This document shows positions 34,005 to 42,460 of a stretch of 64,000 bases of DNA, piece after piece (within the stretch, counting starts at the first letter, position 1; each line of letters starts with the position of its first letter). The position numbers were made by a program, and so were the translations under genes. The notes beneath the pieces are model-generated. The model saw only the letters and a program-made list of their open reading frames with translations. It made no database searches and was not told the origin of the DNA. The DNA lies in the NCBI GenBank assembly GCA_964480705.1, contig CAYZPC010000002.1, forward strand, positions 47,663-111,662, written 5' to 3'. Origin of the DNA: VGJJ01 sp964480705. GTDB taxonomy: Archaea; Iainarchaeota; Iainarchaeia; Iainarchaeales; VGJJ01.

Positions 34005-34730
34005 TTAGTCCCGCACATCCTCGTATTTTCGTGCCGCTTTCCCCGTGAGGTGGTAGCGCACCCCATTCATGAGGTGAAATCCCACGTATTTCATGTATCC
34101 CCACTTTTTTACGCGGCGTGCGGAAACGTAGTGCTTCAAGTGCGTGTGATAGTGGAGCTTCCCATGTTGCGCGGCGCGCTTTCCCAAATCCAAATCCTCG
34201 CATGTAATATACCGCGTGTCAAACCCTCCAATTGTTTCAAACACATCGCGGCGAATCGCTAAGTTTGAACCAATGGGGTTGTGCATTTTCAGCACACTCA
34301 TCAAGCGCAAAAATTTTGGCATGAAGAAGGTGGAAATCCACTGTTCGTTTTCAGACACATCCGAGTAAAACACCGGGCCGTATAGCAGGGCAATGTCTGC
34401 GTTTTTTTCAAATGTGTCGTGGATTTTTTGCACCCAATCTTTGGGAGCGCGCGAATCGGCATCCGTGAATGCGATTATTTTTCCTTTTGCAACGCGTGCA
34501 CCGGCTTGTCGTTCGAATGCAATGCTGCGTTTTTTTTCAATCACTATTTTGTCGGCAAATGGTTTGGCGAGTTTTACGGTGTTGTCTTCCGAGTTTCCAT
34601 CCGCGAGAATAATTTCATAGTTTCCAGAAAATTCTTGGTCGCGCAGCGCACGCAAACATCCCTCAATGTTTTTTTCTTCATTGAGCGTGCAGACAACAAT
34701 GGAAACATCCATTTTTTTTGCGAGAGGCAT
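34005..34730 (-). CDS. Glycosyltransferase, GT2 family
   Basis: Starts MPLAKKMDVSIVVCTLNEEK and contains ILADGNSEDNTV, the metal motif IIAFTDADSRAPKDW (DxD as DAD) and CEDLDLGKR, the ED catalytic region. It is 241 residues without membrane helices. The ATG at 34730 lies about 27 bases after a TATA-like TTTTAATT; an ATG six codons in is an alternative. With the adjacent GT4 gene it suggests a small glycolipid or glycan locus. Confidence 0.88.
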   Translation of the reverse strand: MPLAKKMDVSIVVCTLNEEKNIEGCLRALRDQEFSGNYEIILADGNSEDNTVKLAKPFADKIVIEKKRSIAFERQAGARVAKGKIIAFTDADSRAPKDWVQKIHDTFEKNADIALLYGPVFYSDVSENEQWISTFFMPKFLRLMSVLKMHNPIGSNLAIRRDVFETIGGFDTRYITCEDLDLGKRAAQHGKLHYHTHLKHYVSARRVKKWGYMKYVGFHLMNGVRYHLTGKAARKYEDVRD

Positions 34731-34798
34731 AATCCAACCACTCGTGAATGGAATTAAAACCCTCTGGAACAAATCCCAAAGAATAGTGATGCTCGCGC

Positions 34799-36064
34799 TT
34801 ACGCGAGCAGGACTTTCAAGTAGAACATGGGCGAGATGAAGGACTTGCGTGCTTCTTCATTCACGAGCATTCCACTAATCGTGTCGCGGATTTCTTTGCT
34901 GCGAGAGGCTTTTCCAATGACCATGTTCAGCAACCACTTGTGTCGGCCCATCTTTTGGAGCAAGTACGAGGTGTGCAACTCGGGTCCAATTTCTTTCCAC
35001 AATCGCTCATCATACTGTGCCATATGCTCGAGTGAGAAATTGTTTGTTTTGAATGCTTCATCGATGATTTCCGAAACGTATTTTCCGGATGTCATGGCGT
35101 TTCCCACTCCTTCTCCGGAGAACGGGTCAACCAATGAAGCGGCATCTCCCACCAAAAACCATCCTTTGCCATGTAATTTGCGCTTGAATGATCCAAAGGG
35201 AAGAGTCCATCCTTTAACATCCGTGAGTTTCGTGGCGTTTTTGAATCGCTCTTTGAACAAAGGGTGTTCTACAATCACGCGCTCGGTTTCGGCAACCAAG
35301 TTTACGCCTTTCTTTTGTCGGTCGGTGGAGACCATTCCTAATCCAACGTTGGCTTTTCCATTTTCGAGTGGAAAAATCCAAAAGTATCCAGGCATAACAG
35401 AGTCAATGAAATGAATTTCAATATTGGGGGACATGCCGGTGATGCCTTGATAGTACACGCGCGTCGCCATGCACAAATGGTCATCGGGAATTTTTTCGGC
35501 ACCCACTTTATTGGCAACAAGTGATGTTGCACCATCGGCTCCAATCACAAACTTGGCGCGGAATTCATGGGCTTCTTTTGTTTTCATGTCCGTGGCTTTT
35601 ACGCCTACTACCGTATCGCCTTCCCAAATCAGGTCGTTCACTGTGTATTCTTCTCGCGCGTCCACCATTTTTTTGGTGTGAGAGAACAAAAAATTATCAA
35701 AAACAATTCTTCGGCAAACATATCCGCGTGCTTTTGTTTTTCCTTCGCCGTCTTTCACGGGGAACGGAATTTCGAGCATTTTTCCTTCGGGTGAAGAGAA
35801 AACGAGTCCAAATACTTTGGCCGTGTCTAAGTCTTCCATCTCGTGTTCGATGCCGAGTTCTTTCAGCATTCCCACACTCTTTCCGGAAATGGCGTCTCCG
35901 CAAATCTTATCGCGGGGGTATTTTGCCTTATCCAAAAGCAGGACATTGTATCCTTTTTTGTGCAAAAACATCGCGGTGGAGTTTCCGCCCGGGCCCCCTC
36001 CGACGACGATGACATCATATGTGTTAGAGTCTTTGGCTGTGGAGGTGGCATTTGGTGCAGTCAT
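34799..36064 (-). CDS. Geranylgeranyl reductase family flavoprotein (second copy)
   Basis: FAD motif VIVVGGGPGGNSTAMFLHKK (about 18-37), KICGDAISGKSVG, VCRRIVFDNFLF and the second FAD motif WFLVGDAASLVDPFSGEGVG (about 300-319) define a geranylgeranyl reductase family enzyme of 421 residues. It differs clearly from the copy at 25645-26844 (CGDA rather than CGEC), so the two are likely paralogues with distinct isoprenoid substrates. It lies next to two glycosyltransferases, consistent with a lipid role. Confidence 0.88.
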   Translation of the reverse strand: MTAPNATSTAKDSNTYDVIVVGGGPGGNSTAMFLHKKGYNVLLLDKAKYPRDKICGDAISGKSVGMLKELGIEHEMEDLDTAKVFGLVFSSPEGKMLEIPFPVKDGEGKTKARGYVCRRIVFDNFLFSHTKKMVDAREEYTVNDLIWEGDTVVGVKATDMKTKEAHEFRAKFVIGADGATSLVANKVGAEKIPDDHLCMATRVYYQGITGMSPNIEIHFIDSVMPGYFWIFPLENGKANVGLGMVSTDRQKKGVNLVAETERVIVEHPLFKERFKNATKLTDVKGWTLPFGSFKRKLHGKGWFLVGDAASLVDPFSGEGVGNAMTSGKYVSEIIDEAFKTNNFSLEHMAQYDERLWKEIGPELHTSYLLQKMGRHKWLLNMVIGKASRSKEIRDTISGMLVNEEARKSFISPMFYLKVLLA

Positions 36065-36144
36065 AGGAGAAATGCACCCTGGAAAAGAGATTTAAAGCGT
36101 GGGGGTAGAGCGGCGAAAACGGCGTGAATTATACGAAATGAGGG

Positions 36145-37506
36145 CTACTTAGCCTTCAACTCATGCACTTTGGCGTTCATCACGGCTTCCAAGTCCTTGA
36201 GTTGGCGGATTTGTCCCATGGTGGTGACGAATGTGATGGAAACGCCCTTTTTTCCCTTTCGAGCGGTTCGTCCGATGCGGTGGACATAGGTTTCATTTTC
36301 TTCCGGGAAGTCAAAATTAATCACGTGCGTAATGTCTTCGATGTGAATTCCCCGCGCAGCGATGTTGGTTGCGAGCAATAGAGAATATTTTCCCTCTTCG
36401 AAGTCCGCTAGGTTTCGTTGGCGTTGTACTTGTGACAAGTCTCCATGTATTTCTCCCACGCGGATTCCATTGTGATGCAATTGTCGCGCCAACCAATCAA
36501 CGGTTCGTTTTGTCGAGCAGAAAACAATTCCTTTGGTGATGTTAAAATGCTGAATTAATCCAAGCAGCATTGTCACGCGTTCGCGCGGGTCCACGTTCAA
36601 ATAATATTGAGTGATTCCCTCTACTGTTAGAGTGTCCTCGCTCAAGTTGATTTCTTTGTAATCGTGCAAATATTTTTTGGCGAGCGATTTAATTTCGGGC
36701 GGCATGGTGGCGGAGAACAATAGTGCTTGTCTCTCGTACGGCAATTGAGAGAAAATGGTTTCAATATCGTCTTTGAAACCCATGTCGAGCATTTTGTCGG
36801 CTTCATCTAACACGGCAAAACGAACATGAGACAAATCCAATGTTCCTCGGCGCATGAAATCCATGAGTCTTCCGGGCGTTCCCACAATAATTCCCGGTCC
36901 GGCGTGCAATCCTTCGGCTTGCATGTTCATGCTCGCTCCACCAAACACGGCGAGCACTCTAGTGTGCGTGTGTTTTCCAATGTTTTCTAATTCATCCCTC
37001 ACTTGCAGGGCGAGTTCGCGCGTGGGAACCACAATGAGTGCTTGGGGTTTGCGTATGGTTGCATTGACGTGTGTGAAAAGGGGAATTCCAAATGCAGCTG
37101 TTTTTCCCGTGCCTGTTTTGGCTTGTCCTAACACATTTCGTCCGCTTAAAATATGGGGAATCGTTTCCGCTTGAATGGGAGTAGGATAAATGTAGTTGAG
37201 TTCACGCAGTCCCTGTTGCACAGCTGGAGGGAGGTTCATGTCGGAAAAGCGCATGCCGCTTTCATGCGGGGCAGGAGAGTGGGAATGCGTGGGCGAATGA
37301 GAAGTGTTTTCGTGCGTTTGCACACTGGAAACGGGCGCGCGAGCCGGTGTTGCGTGCGGAGGAGAAGGTGTTTTTGTTTCCGCATGTGAAATAGAAGGAA
37401 TTTCTCCCGTGTGGGGTTGGGCGAGTGGAATTTTGCTCGTGGAGCGTTTTTGGGTTTTGGCCGTTTTTCCTTTGACGGCTTTGGGGGGTTTGGAGGCCTT
37501 GCTCAT
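36145..37506 (-). CDS. DEAD-box RNA helicase
   Basis: Helicase core from about residue 85 to 453 with Q motif (FSDMNLPPAVQQGLRELNY), motif I AKTGTGKTAAFG, PTRELA, VLDEADKML, SAT, and HRIGRTARKGKKG. Residues 1-80 are a Lys/Thr/Pro/His-rich disordered leader (KASKPPKAVKGKTAKTQKRS). It unwinds or remodels RNA in an ATP-dependent way; roles in ribosome assembly or decay are typical. The N-terminal extension is unusual and may bind RNA. Confidence 0.94.
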   Translation of the reverse strand: MSKASKPPKAVKGKTAKTQKRSTSKIPLAQPHTGEIPSISHAETKTPSPPHATPARAPVSSVQTHENTSHSPTHSHSPAPHESGMRFSDMNLPPAVQQGLRELNYIYPTPIQAETIPHILSGRNVLGQAKTGTGKTAAFGIPLFTHVNATIRKPQALIVVPTRELALQVRDELENIGKHTHTRVLAVFGGASMNMQAEGLHAGPGIIVGTPGRLMDFMRRGTLDLSHVRFAVLDEADKMLDMGFKDDIETIFSQLPYERQALLFSATMPPEIKSLAKKYLHDYKEINLSEDTLTVEGITQYYLNVDPRERVTMLLGLIQHFNITKGIVFCSTKRTVDWLARQLHHNGIRVGEIHGDLSQVQRQRNLADFEEGKYSLLLATNIAARGIHIEDITHVINFDFPEENETYVHRIGRTARKGKKGVSITFVTTMGQIRQLKDLEAVMNAKVHELKAK

Positions 37507-37552
37507 ATGATATCATCCATAGAGAAGAGAACATAAAGGCATGGTCTGCCCC

Positions 37553-38356
37553 TCACCTTTTTTTGGAATGTTTTTTACGCGAGGGAATGGTCTTTTTCCT
37601 CAGCGAAGAGACGTTTGAACGGGTTTTTTTCGTTTGGGTGCGAGAGGGTTTGGTGCGAATGCGTGCAGGGGATGCTTTGCGTGCGCGGGTTTTCGTTTTC
37701 TCTTTCGGCAAAAGGTACGCAGGGGTAATGTGGTGCTGTGCCGAGCGGAGCAGGTGCACAAAATCCTCTACCGGCAATGCCCCCGTAACAGGGAGGTGAT
37801 TGATGAGGTAGGTGGGCACGCCCCTCACTCCATTGAGTTTGGCCACGCGCGTGAATTCTTCTACTTGCGCATGATTTTTTTCATCTTGAATGAATAAAAG
37901 AAATTTTTCGACATCAAAATTAAGTTTGAGGGCGATGCGACGCAGCACGGCGAAAGATGAAATGTCCATCGTGTGTTCAAATGCGTGTGCGAACATTTCA
38001 TCCATGTATTGTTCTTCTTTTTTTTCGTGTTGAGCGTACAAAAATCCAATGAGTGCGCGCTTGGAACTTGCTTCATATTTGGGAGGAAAAATGAGTATGT
38101 TTTCTTTTTCCGCGAGGGGCGTCAGTTGTGCGTACACGTGATGCACATTCTCATGTCCAATTATTTTTTCTTTTTCCACGCGATGGTTTTGGTTATGCGC
38201 GTATAATTCAAACGGCACCCAGGTTATTTTGGTAGGAATGCGTGCGCGCTTCACCGCGTGTTTAATTCGCGCACGTGCGAGATACGACCACGGGCACATG
38301 AAATCAAAGTAGGCAGTGATGTGCACCGGGTGTGCGTTTGCGTGTGGAGCGGGCAT
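37553..38356 (-). CDS. DsbA/FrnE-like thioredoxin-fold protein with basic tail
   Basis: The N-terminal part resembles the DsbA/FrnE/HCCA-isomerase group: ITAYFDFMCPWSYLARARI (about 13-31), an all-helical insert, and the cis-Pro loop GVRGVPTYLINHLPVTGAL (about 175-193). The active site reads CPWS, with Ser in place of the second Cys of FrnE, so it has only one thiol. The C-terminal 50 residues (from KEKTKTRARK) are Lys/Arg/Ser/Thr-rich and disordered. ATG 38356 is preferred to an in-frame TTG five codons upstream. Redox or isomerase function is uncertain. Confidence 0.75.
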   Translation of the reverse strand: MPAPHANAHPVHITAYFDFMCPWSYLARARIKHAVKRARIPTKITWVPFELYAHNQNHRVEKEKIIGHENVHHVYAQLTPLAEKENILIFPPKYEASSKRALIGFLYAQHEKKEEQYMDEMFAHAFEHTMDISSFAVLRRIALKLNFDVEKFLLFIQDEKNHAQVEEFTRVAKLNGVRGVPTYLINHLPVTGALPVEDFVHLLRSAQHHITPAYLLPKEKTKTRARKASPARIRTKPSRTQTKKTRSNVSSLRKKTIPSRKKHSKKR

Positions 38357-38452
38357 GCTACTCAAAATCAAAGGGTGTTTTTAAGGCCGAGCAACAGCAA
38401 CTTATGTATAATACAACGTGTCTTTTTCTTTCCTTACGCGCGTTCCCACTTC

Positions 38453-39121
38453 ATGAAAATAAGTCGCATTCCTTCACACCTGCGTCCGCGTGAGCGCGCG
38501 TGGAGTGTGGGCGTGCAAAACCTTTCGGATGTTGAATTAGTCGCCATTATTTTGCGCTCGGGAAAGAAGGGACGCAGTGCAGTAGAGCAGGCGCAGGATA
38601 TTTTATCCGCGCACAATGGAGATTTGCATGAAATCAAATCCCGAGACACCACTGGATTAATGAAAAATGGCATTGGTCGCGTGCAGGCGATTGAATTGCA
38701 CGCCGCACTTGAGTTGGGTTCACGCATGCACCATGCTAAACATGAACCCGTTTTCATGGAAGACGCGGTCGTGAATATTTCATCGCGCATGCGCAATGCG
38801 CCGAATGAATTGTTTTTTTTAGTGTGTTTAGATATGCGCGGCACCTGCGTGGGTGCACCCCTCCTTTTGAGTGAGGGCACTCGTTTCCGCGTTCATGTGG
38901 ATGCGCGGGAAATACTAAGCAAAGCGCTTCAGCGCGGCGCGGGAAAAATTCTGGTGATGCATAATCACCCTTCCCAAATCGCGCAGCCTTCTCCCGCGGA
39001 TATTATTCTAACCAAACATATTCTCGAAGGAGCAAAGTGGATGGACATTGAGCTCGTTGATCACGTGATTGTGACGCGGGAAGAATTGTTCAGCATGCGC
39101 GCGAATGGAATGCTGGACTAA
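38453..39121 (+). CDS. radC: RadC-like JAB-domain protein
   Basis: The start fits MKISRIPSHLRPRERAWSVG, the normal RadC N-terminus, followed by a helix-hairpin-helix region (LSDVELVAIILRSGKKGRSA). The JAB/MPN+ metal site is intact: VMHNHPSQIAQPSPADI (about 163-179), followed by VDHVIVTREELFSM. At 222 residues it is full length. RadC is widespread in bacteria and uncommon in archaea; its exact role is unresolved despite the DNA-repair name. A TATA-like TATGTATAAT lies at 38403-38412. Its stop overlaps the convergent lipoprotein stop by four bases. Confidence 0.9.
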   Translation: MKISRIPSHLRPRERAWSVGVQNLSDVELVAIILRSGKKGRSAVEQAQDILSAHNGDLHEIKSRDTTGLMKNGIGRVQAIELHAALELGSRMHHAKHEPVFMEDAVVNISSRMRNAPNELFFLVCLDMRGTCVGAPLLLSEGTRFRVHVDAREILSKALQRGAGKILVMHNHPSQIAQPSPADIILTKHILEGAKWMDIELVDHVIVTREELFSMRANGMLD

Positions 39122-40893
39122 ATGACCGCACACTCTTCGCCCACGCACGTTCCGCTGCCTGTTTCGACGGTTCCAGCAGCACCCTCTGCCGATTCAGGCG
39201 AGGGATACACTTGACTTTTTTCCGGGTCAAATGCATAGGAGGGTTTGGCAAATCCATACGGCAACACGTGCGTTTCTGCCCAGGCGGGAACACTAATGTA
39301 CACGCCCAATCCAGAGTCTGTTCCGCAGCTTCGTGTGACGGACACTCCCACTGTGTGGAGAGTAGGTTTCTCGTACGAGGGAATTCCTGATTCGGCTAAC
39401 CATTCCATAACGCGCTGCACGACTGCATTTCCATTTTCCGCGCTCACCTCAGGTTCGCCCCACGCGGGTGATTCGCAGAATTTTGTTTTGAACAAATAAT
39501 TTTTGGCTTCCGTGTCTTCCGTACTCGTGAACAATTTTGTCTGCTGCAATCCTGCGGGAACAAATCCGGATGCGGCAAGAATGGCGGCGCTTTCATCGTC
39601 ATTCACGGCCACACCATACTTGTCTGTTGAGAGTTTGGTGCACTGCTGGCTCAAGCTTATTCCGCGGACAAATCCAACGTATTTGATGTCAACTCCTTTT
39701 TCTTCCAGCCATGTTTGCATGAGTGCAAAATCTTTCTCAATGTTTCGCACGGGTTCTTTTTTCACATTCCATTGGTTGGCAAAACATTGGTAGGGGGTGA
39801 ACACGCGCCATTGCATTTCATCAAAATCCGGCTGCAGGGTGGGCCACACATAGTCTCCTTCAAACACAAATCCGAGTGTTTCAGCTAGTGCTTGATGGGA
39901 TGCGGGGATGATGATGCGGTAGGTTTCTCCGCTGGGGCAGGAGCAGGCTAAACACACGGCCAATCCTTCGGGAGCGGGGGCGTAATTCACGTGCAGGGGA
40001 GTAATGCCCTGCCCTTCCAACCATTGGGTGAATGCGACTTTATCCTCCGTCAGGATGAGTTCGTTTGTATCCACTTGCCACGGGTTGGAGAGGCATTGCT
40101 TCAATGAATAGGTCATTGAAATCGTTTCCGCACTCGCGAGGGTTCGCACGTCAAAAGTATTGGATGAAATGCTCTTCTCGCTGGTACATGCGGCTTGGGA
40201 GAGTGCTTGTCCTTCCGCGCAGCCCACACCATATCCTAATGTGAGGGAGTATGTTCCATTTCCCAAGGGTTGAGCGTCAAGTTTCACGCTCTTTCCCGCG
40301 CTGAGCGTGTTGGGCACTCCTTCCCACACGCACGTTTTCCAAATCATCTCCATTTTTTCTCCATTCACGTGCTTGTAGGTCACGTAGTCGTTGCATCCTC
40401 CGAAGAAAATGGTTTCCGCACTCGCATTGACTAATTCAATCGTGTATGTGCTAGTGTCTTCGCTCTCATTCACCCAAATGAATGGTTCATTCATTGCAAA
40501 AAATCCGGCGTCGCGTAATTTTTGTTGATTTATTTTGTCGGTTGGATTGACGAGCAAGTAATCGCCGCGCGGGCAGTTGAGGGCCATGCACACTATTTCA
40601 TCGTGCGGCACAAAAACAGTATTTTCAAATGAAATTCCTGCGCTGGAAAGCCAGGCTTGCACGCGTTCGAGTTCAGTGGGTGCATTTACAAATTGAATAT
40701 CCGCTACTTGCCAGGGGTTTGTTTCCGCTTGCACGGGAGCGTAGGCCATCCACAGCAAGTCAGATGTTCCCACGGGAGGATTGTTTCCAGGAGGGTTTTG
40801 CGGCGGCGTGTTCGTTACACATCCGGACAGCATCAACAGTAGTGCAAACACTGCTCCCGCGGCTATTTTTTGGTTGGTATTCATTTTGGTCAT
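39118..40893 (-). CDS. Lipoprotein with four tandem divergent repeats
   Basis: A lipobox (AVFALLLMLSGC, Cys about 25) and a Pro/Asn linker lead into four related domains starting near residues 46, 255, 352 and 463. Each has an opening aromatic strand, an NPW/NQW/PAW motif, a helix with AWL/QWLE/TWLEEKG/EWLAESGI, a Cys pair, and an ending such as LRDAGF, AETLGF, LAASGF or LPYGF. Domains 1 and 2 are separated by a Cys-rich beta segment of about 115 residues. The C-terminus ends GTCVGEECAVI. It is probably extracellular and disulfide-bonded. I recognise no family. Confidence 0.75.
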   Translation of the reverse strand: MTKMNTNQKIAAGAVFALLLMLSGCVTNTPPQNPPGNNPPVGTSDLLWMAYAPVQAETNPWQVADIQFVNAPTELERVQAWLSSAGISFENTVFVPHDEIVCMALNCPRGDYLLVNPTDKINQQKLRDAGFFAMNEPFIWVNESEDTSTYTIELVNASAETIFFGGCNDYVTYKHVNGEKMEMIWKTCVWEGVPNTLSAGKSVKLDAQPLGNGTYSLTLGYGVGCAEGQALSQAACTSEKSISSNTFDVRTLASAETISMTYSLKQCLSNPWQVDTNELILTEDKVAFTQWLEGQGITPLHVNYAPAPEGLAVCLACSCPSGETYRIIIPASHQALAETLGFVFEGDYVWPTLQPDFDEMQWRVFTPYQCFANQWNVKKEPVRNIEKDFALMQTWLEEKGVDIKYVGFVRGISLSQQCTKLSTDKYGVAVNDDESAAILAASGFVPAGLQQTKLFTSTEDTEAKNYLFKTKFCESPAWGEPEVSAENGNAVVQRVMEWLAESGIPSYEKPTLHTVGVSVTRSCGTDSGLGVYISVPAWAETHVLPYGFAKPSYAFDPEKSQVYPSPESAEGAAGTVETGSGTCVGEECAVI

Positions 40894-40896
40894 ATC

Positions 40897-41463
40897 TCAT
40901 ATCCCCTCTTGCGTGTTTTTATTCACAAACTTTTTGCTTAGTTTTCCGCCGTTGCCCGTTGAAGGGGCAGGCGAAGTATTTCCTTTTCCCCAAATGTCGC
41001 TGGGTTTCCATTTGAATGAAGAATCGAGCCTCTGGGCAGCAGCTGCGAGAATTGATTTGAGTGCAGGAAATCGCACGCGTTTAATCGAGTCATGAAAGTC
41101 CAGCCACTCATATGCGGTGTGTTCGGGCGACAACACCACGTCGCCTGTTTTGCTTTCCGCGAGAAAAAATAACACATGTCTTTCTACTTTTTTCACGCCG
41201 CGGAACATGGTGTAAATGTTTATTTTTTTGAATCGCGGCACAAACACCAAATTTTTCAACCCTGTTTCTTCGAATGCTTCTCTTCGCGCGGTTTCTTCTT
41301 CCGTTTCTCCCTTCTCCACTTGTCCGCCCGGCGCGGTCCAATTTCGAGAGTAGGCTCGTTTGAGGAGTAGGAACTTTTTTCCACGATAAACAATCGCCAC
41401 ACACGCTTTTTCGATGGGCAGTTTTTCTTTTTCCGCGTGTGGGGTTTTGGTCGAGGAGGGCAT
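40897..41463 (-). CDS. Nudix hydrolase
   Basis: The Nudix box is complete: GGQVEKGETEEETARREAF followed by EETGL (about 46-69). Upstream CVAIVYRGKKFLLLKRAYSR and downstream YEWLDFHDSIKRVRFPALKS suit a diadenosine-tetraphosphatase or 8-oxo-dGTPase type enzyme. The core ends near residue 150; a basic/Pro tail follows. A TATA-like CATTAAATCC at about 41484-41493 gives a leaderless start. It ends three bases before the lipoprotein start, overlapping that gene's ribosome binding site. Confidence 0.9.
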   Translation of the reverse strand: MPSSTKTPHAEKEKLPIEKACVAIVYRGKKFLLLKRAYSRNWTAPGGQVEKGETEEETARREAFEETGLKNLVFVPRFKKINIYTMFRGVKKVERHVLFFLAESKTGDVVLSPEHTAYEWLDFHDSIKRVRFPALKSILAAAAQRLDSSFKWKPSDIWGKGNTSPAPSTGNGGKLSKKFVNKNTQEGI

Positions 41464-41615
41464 GCGTGAAAGAAGCAGGATGGGGATTTAATGCTAACCC
41501 CACCGCGCCTCAGCCCCCTCAGGCGAATGGATTTTTTTCTAGTCAAAAGGCCGTTTTATAAACGCCGAGTTTTTTGCTCCACGTATACAGCCATTGTTGG
41601 CGTGGAGGAGTATGT

Positions 41616-42368
41616 ATGATTGACTTTGTGGAGGCCGTGAAGCGCCCGTGGAAGACGGACCCTATCACGATTGTGTTGGGGACCTTATTTACTATTTTCA
41701 CCCCCCTGCGACCCTTGTTGCACGGGTTAGGTGTCGAGAGTGCGCACCGCGCGCAGAATGGAAATGAGACCATGCCTCATTTTTCGGACTTTATTGATAG
41801 TTACTTGTCCGGCCTCATGGTTATTGTCATTGGCATTCTTTTCTTTTTGCCCGCCATGTTAGCGTTGCTCGCCGGCGCATTGGTGTCTATTCCCCTGCTC
41901 TTTTCATTATTCACGAGCTTGGCGCAGAATCCTATTCTCGCTGGACAGAGTTTCATTGGTTTGTTAGTCAATGGTGCGGTATTTGGTGCGCTCGCCCTTA
42001 TTTTGGTTTTTTTGGCCACGCTCATGGCACCTATTGGAATTCAGTTGTTTGCGCACGATAAGAAAATTGCTTCCGCATTTCAAACGAGTAAAATTTGGCG
42101 CGTGATTGCCACCGCAGACTATTGGGTCACGTGGTTATTGCTCATGGCCTATGGCGTAGTATTAGTCGGTGCAGTGGCTATTCTCTCCTTGCCCGAGTTT
42201 AATGCCCTGTCCGCATTGTTCTTAGGCGTTGCCGGCTACTCATGGTGGATGACCACATACATCATGTTCGGCGAAGTCGTGAAGGATGCAGGAGTGTTAG
42301 GTTCACGCCACGCGGGAAAGAAAGTTGCCGCTAGTGAACCCAAACGTTCATTTGCTAAGAAAAAATAA
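41616..42368 (+). CDS. DUF4013-like integral membrane protein
   Basis: GGAGGAGTATGT sets the start at 41616. The 250-residue protein has about five or six membrane helices; the pattern ending KIASAFQTSKIWRVIATADYW (about 140-160), then further helices, matches the DUF4013 family of archaeal and bacterial membrane proteins. The first segment (MIDFVEAVKRPWKTDPITIV) is also typical. The C-terminal tail is basic (KRSFAKKK). The function of the family is unknown. Confidence 0.8.
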   Translation: MIDFVEAVKRPWKTDPITIVLGTLFTIFTPLRPLLHGLGVESAHRAQNGNETMPHFSDFIDSYLSGLMVIVIGILFFLPAMLALLAGALVSIPLLFSLFTSLAQNPILAGQSFIGLLVNGAVFGALALILVFLATLMAPIGIQLFAHDKKIASAFQTSKIWRVIATADYWVTWLLLMAYGVVLVGAVAILSLPEFNALSALFLGVAGYSWWMTTYIMFGEVVKDAGVLGSRHAGKKVAASEPKRSFAKKK

Positions 42369-42380
42369 AATAATTATTTT

Positions 42381-42404
42381 GCCCCATCCGGGGCCTCTTT
42401 TTTT
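42381..42404 (+). terminator. Hairpin plus T-tract terminator
   Basis: GCCCC-ATCC-GGGGC is followed by CTC and seven T, 12 bases after the DUF4013 stop. It has the bacterial intrinsic form. Confidence 0.75.
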
Positions 42405-42460
42405 ATTCGTTTGCACCATTCACGCAAATTTATATTCATTCAATGTGTCAGCTATTAATG

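Noticed and set aside
38258..38452. 65-residue N-terminal extension of RadC
   Set aside because: It is antisense to the DsbA-like gene and the family start is MKISRIP-like at 38453.
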